Part shown: positions 60,728 to 64,000 of the stretch, in pieces
Numbering within the stretch: position 1 is the stretch's first letter
How the letters are laid out: each line of letters starts with the position of its first letter
Source: Rotaria sp. Silwood1
Lineage: Eukaryota; Rotifera; Eurotatoria; Philodinida; Philodinidae
Assembly (NCBI GenBank): GCA_905250075.1
Contig: CAJNOP010000004.1
Location: 3,730,558 to 3,794,557 of the forward strand
Length of the DNA stretch: 64,000 nucleotides
Direction: 5' to 3'
Translations under genes and position numbers: made by a program
The notes under the pieces: model-generated
Told to the model about the DNA's origin: nothing
The model's database searches: none
Seen by the model: only the letters and a program-made list of their open reading frames with translations

Positions 60728-61488
60728 TTAACTGATAAATGTTTCAATCTAAGAAAGGAAAAAAAAATATCAAGAAATTTACAATTAAAAGAAAATGAAT
60801 TGTAATTCTAATTACTTCTTTAGCAACAAGATCCTTTTTATGTACGAATAGATCAGCTTTTTTTATATCATTTCGTTGACGACATTCATCTGCTTCTTTA
60901 TTATACCGTTCCATTAATTGTTCAAGACCTTGAACATGTTCTATTAAAAGTTCATATAGTAAAAAAAAAAAACATTAAACGAAATATAAAAAAAATGATT
61001 ATACCTTGTACAGCTTGTTTCCCACCTTGACGTATATTTGCAACTATTTCATCACTTTGTTTCAAAAGTGTTTGATGTTTTACTCGTAATTGATCGATTT
61101 GATCTTTTGTAAGATAATCTTCAAGTTTTTCGATCTAATTTAATAAAAAAAAAAATAATAATAGTAAAAACTTATTTTCCATAATCCAATAAACCTGTTC
61201 TTGAAGAAGATCTGCTTCATATTTAAGTACTTGTATACTTTGATAACCAACTGATTGTTGACTATCACGATGATGATTATCATTATTTGATTCAATTATA
61301 TTTGATCGACTAGATCAAAATAAATAAATGATAGATTATTATAAAACAAACATAGCTCAAAACTATAATTTAGCAAAAAACATGTGATGCATGCATGCAT
61401 ATTGTGACGAAAAAAATGATTGGATAAACAATTGTCTTATGTTGGTTTTTTACTACACTTCTATAAAATACCTGCTATCAATTACCGC

Positions 61489-61521
<33 letters not shown>

Positions 61522-62651
61522 TAAATGATTAGCCAAATTTAGTGCCAAGAAACCTAGAGCATCGCTTCTAGGTACAAGGCATGCAATAGCATTAATCGAT
61601 GGAGCTGTTGATGGTGATCTGAATTTAGAGCAAAATTATTCTCTTTCTATTTTGTGTTAATAGAAAAATACAAGAATAAAGACACAAGAAAAATATACTA
61701 GTAATAAAGCTTTGATAGCGAGCGAAAGAAAAAGATTAATAAAACAAAAAGAAGAAGAAAAAAAATCTGTATATGTATTAAACAATTATTTCTTCATTTT
61801 TTTTTTTTAGGTTCATTAATTGATTGTATTTTATTGTTTTCGCAAAATTGGATTTATAAACATGTACAAAATGACGATGTGTGTTTGTTGATATTCGTTG
61901 TAGCATTTGTTACGAGATGTAGACTGAAAAAATAGGATGATCGACCAAATATAAGACAAAAACAAAATGAAAATTGATTAATAAAAATGAACATTACGAT
62001 AGGACATTATGGATTCCATTGAAAATACAAAAAAGCAAAAGAAGAAGCTTCTAAGCATAATCTACATATATATATATATAACTTACTTTGATGTTGATGA
62101 TTTACTATTATTAGACTAAACAAATAGTGAAACACAAAAGTAATTGAAAATTAACTAATTTCAAAATTTACTTTTTCTTCAAAACGATCAATAACAAGCC
62201 ATTGTTGTGATAATACTTCAGATGATTTTGTTGGTCCAAATGCTTCTTTAATACGTATTTTAACTTCTAATTTTCCTTCTGGTTTTTTTTTATGATCTGT
62301 TTCATGAATATCAACTGATTCATGTATTGTTGGTATTTGTTCTAATGGTGCTAATTTAATTGATGCTATACCTAATTGACGATCGGTACGAAGAAAACCA
62401 ACTCGATAAAATATTGATAATTTTAATTCTTTTCGACTCATTAAACGTTTAAATTTTCCATCATTTCGTTTTATATGAAATTTATGTATTGAACCAGAAT
62501 ATTCAGCATTTATTGAACCAGTTCCATGATGTGTTCGAGCTGTTTGTGGAGTTTCCGGTGGATAAGGAAATTCAATAATAACATAAGTTTCAATAGATGT
62601 TGACGAAAAACCCGATGGAACACGTAAATTTATACCACGAAGAACATTTAC
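60728..62651 (-). CDS. CC2D1: CC2D1 (Lgd/Freud-1) C-terminal part: C2 domain and C-terminal coiled coil
   Basis: Seven 3' exons on the minus strand: 62172-62651, 62087-62115, 61472-61618, 61195-61309, 61005-61134, 60816-60940, 60728-60748; 348 codons in frame, the last exon holding only IETFIS and stop. The first exon here is a C2 domain of CC2D1 type: VLRGINLRVPSGFS, FPYPPETPQ, FKRLMSRKELKLSIFYRVG, FLRTDRQLGIASIKLAPLEQ, GKLEVKIRIKEAFGP, WLVIDRFEEK. A Ser/Asn-rich linker and two charged helices follow. Lgd/CC2D1 binds Shrub/CHMP4 (ESCRT-III) and shapes endosomal sorting. The DM14 repeats and the N-terminus should lie beyond the window's right end. Confidence 0.85.
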
Positions 62652-64000
62652 CTTAAAAGAAAACTTGTTTTTTTTTGTATATGAAATAAGAAAATATTCT
62701 AAACTATCAATAGATATTCAAAAGATACAACAACACTTAAATCTGATCATCTATCACACTTCAAAAAAAAAAAAATAAGCCATCATATCCATTTATCGTC
62801 ATTAACGTAAACTCCGACAAGATTTTGTGACCCTCTATGAATTCATATATCCTCGTATAACTTTCTAGGTTCATCAATCTTTTTGCTGGGTGTATGAACA
62901 GAATAATATCTTCAAGTGACAGGATTATCATTGCACGTTTTAAACACAAATGTAGGATGATCAGTCTTCACCTAAGGATTGATTCAGTTCGTATGCCTTA
63001 AAATTGTTTATAAACACAAAAAAAAACGTATGAGTCTTTGGATTTATAACAAGTCGCTAAACTTTGTCAGGTTTCACGAAAGGGTTATATCCTTAAAAAT
63101 GTCGAATTTCATCCTTTTGAATGAGAAATTGCAGTTTTCGCAATGCTCTTAACTAGAAAGAAAGTGCGAATTATTTTTCAAATGTGTCTTTCTATTGAAT
63201 CAGTTTTTAATGATATAAAGGGACATCGTTTTGAAGTATTTCTAGTCTTGTCTAATAAATATATGATATTATAAACTGATATTTTGAACAAATAAATTAT
63301 GAAAACAGGGTTACATTTTGGTGAAAAGGCAACTCTATATGTTAAAACCATCTTGAGATACAAGAAAAACAAGACCATCAGTTAAATGTATGATAAATTT
63401 TTGAAGCTTTTTGTATATACCATATGGTACTTTAAAAAAGTATGAATACGTGCAAACATTAATATATAAATAGATCTATAGCTCTTGAAGTATTTCAAAA
63501 ACTTTCAAGTATCAAAAAGTATAATTAAGTGCGTACAAAAAGACTAAAAAGAACTAAACAAATGAATATTGATTAATAGCATTTGTCTAATAACAAAAGG
63601 CAAAACGACTACGTCAGACTCTCGTTATCTTATTTAATTGTAGCCAGTTTGTTGACTATTTATTGTTTTCATTTTATTTTATACTATGAATATTTCAAAG
63701 ATGACCGACATAAAATGCAAACGCTATTAATACAATATAACAAATACATTTATTAATTCTAAATATTATGAGTTAATAAGTTGTAGTAATATTGCAAAAA
63801 ATGAAATGAAACAATTAATAGAATTGTGCCACAATTATCATCAAGATATTCAAGACCTGCTCTCTCTCTCTGACCAAAACCTTATTTTTATCCGAGAAGA
63901 CAGTTAAAATTTGATTGCAAAATATAACCAAGACATACCATGACAATTTAACAAACCAATATTTTTGAAATTTTCCTTGTATAATTTTTTTCAAAAACTT
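62652..64000. other. Long CC2D1 intron or gene-free end of window
   Basis: 1.35 kb to the window edge without a recognisable CC2D1 exon on the minus strand. The minus-strand open frames here (62761-62949, 63178-63378) do not look like CC2D1. A large intron, probably with an old repeat, is the simplest reading. Confidence 0.45.

Overview
This window looks like nuclear DNA of a small, compact, AT-rich animal genome, most likely a bdelloid rotifer. The reasons are: (i) 17 genes in 64 kb, most cut by many 45-70 bp GT-AG introns; (ii) a clear animal gene set (EEA1, RIF1, Rab14, eIF2gamma, G3BP, PRELID1, PEX11 gamma, CC2D1, a bHLHe22/e23-type factor, a CFAP97 protein); (iii) several genes of bacterial, fungal or plant type placed among them (a lactonase, a plant/fungal-type Fpg glycosylase, a dihydrodipicolinate-synthase-like aldolase, a DltE-like SDR, a GH1 glycosidase), as expected from the known bdelloid load of foreign genes; (iv) a short internal tract of TGTGGG-like telomeric sequence. 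The species assignment is inference; no database search was possible. I built the exon models by hand. Every complete multi-exon model closes in frame with GT-AG junctions.

Layout. 1-9.2 kb: tail of a lactonase gene, a CFAP97-family ciliary protein, an uncharacterised type I membrane protein, then PRELID1 and an Fpg-type DNA glycosylase only 150 bp apart (possible operon). 9.2-13 kb: gene-free, with a GC-rich island of TCGGATTC-type repeats. 13-18 kb: G3BP, an intronless DHDPS/HOGA1-like aldolase (minus) and a bHLH factor. 20.6-27 kb: Rab14 (minus) head-to-head with eIF2gamma, a hairpin transposon, and an intronless SDR. 27-30.4 kb: gene-free, with the telomere-like tract. 30.4-40.2 kb: a 23-exon EEA1 (minus) whose introns hold three transposons, head-to-head with a membrane-anchored GH1 glycosidase. 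41-51.6 kb: a small secreted Cys-rich protein and RIF1 (minus), with two transposons in RIF1 introns. 52.8-58 kb: a protein joining UBA-like repeats to a NYN/PIN nuclease domain, and an EF-hand-like low-complexity protein. 59.6-64 kb: PEX11 gamma and the 3' part of CC2D1 (both minus, 235 bp apart, second possible operon).

The most notable pattern is a family of long-hairpin elements (566-625 bp, almost perfectly palindromic) with termini CGAGGGAAC...CTCG and 3-bp target duplications TTA, TAA, TAA and TGA. All four full copies lie inside introns. Two are identical in length (621 bp) and very similar in sequence, in eIF2gamma and RIF1. Removing the copy from the eIF2gamma intron leaves a normal 59-bp intron. 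Beside these lie a pogo/Tc1-like MITE with a TA duplication, a hAT-like MITE with an 8-bp duplication, and a third hairpin type. Transcription through these introns would produce long double-stranded RNA.

Functionally the window has no single pathway. It mixes endosome traffic (Rab14, EEA1, CC2D1), genome maintenance (RIF1, Fpg), translation and RNA (eIF2gamma, G3BP, NYN protein), organelle biology (PRELID1, PEX11) and probably acquired metabolic enzymes.
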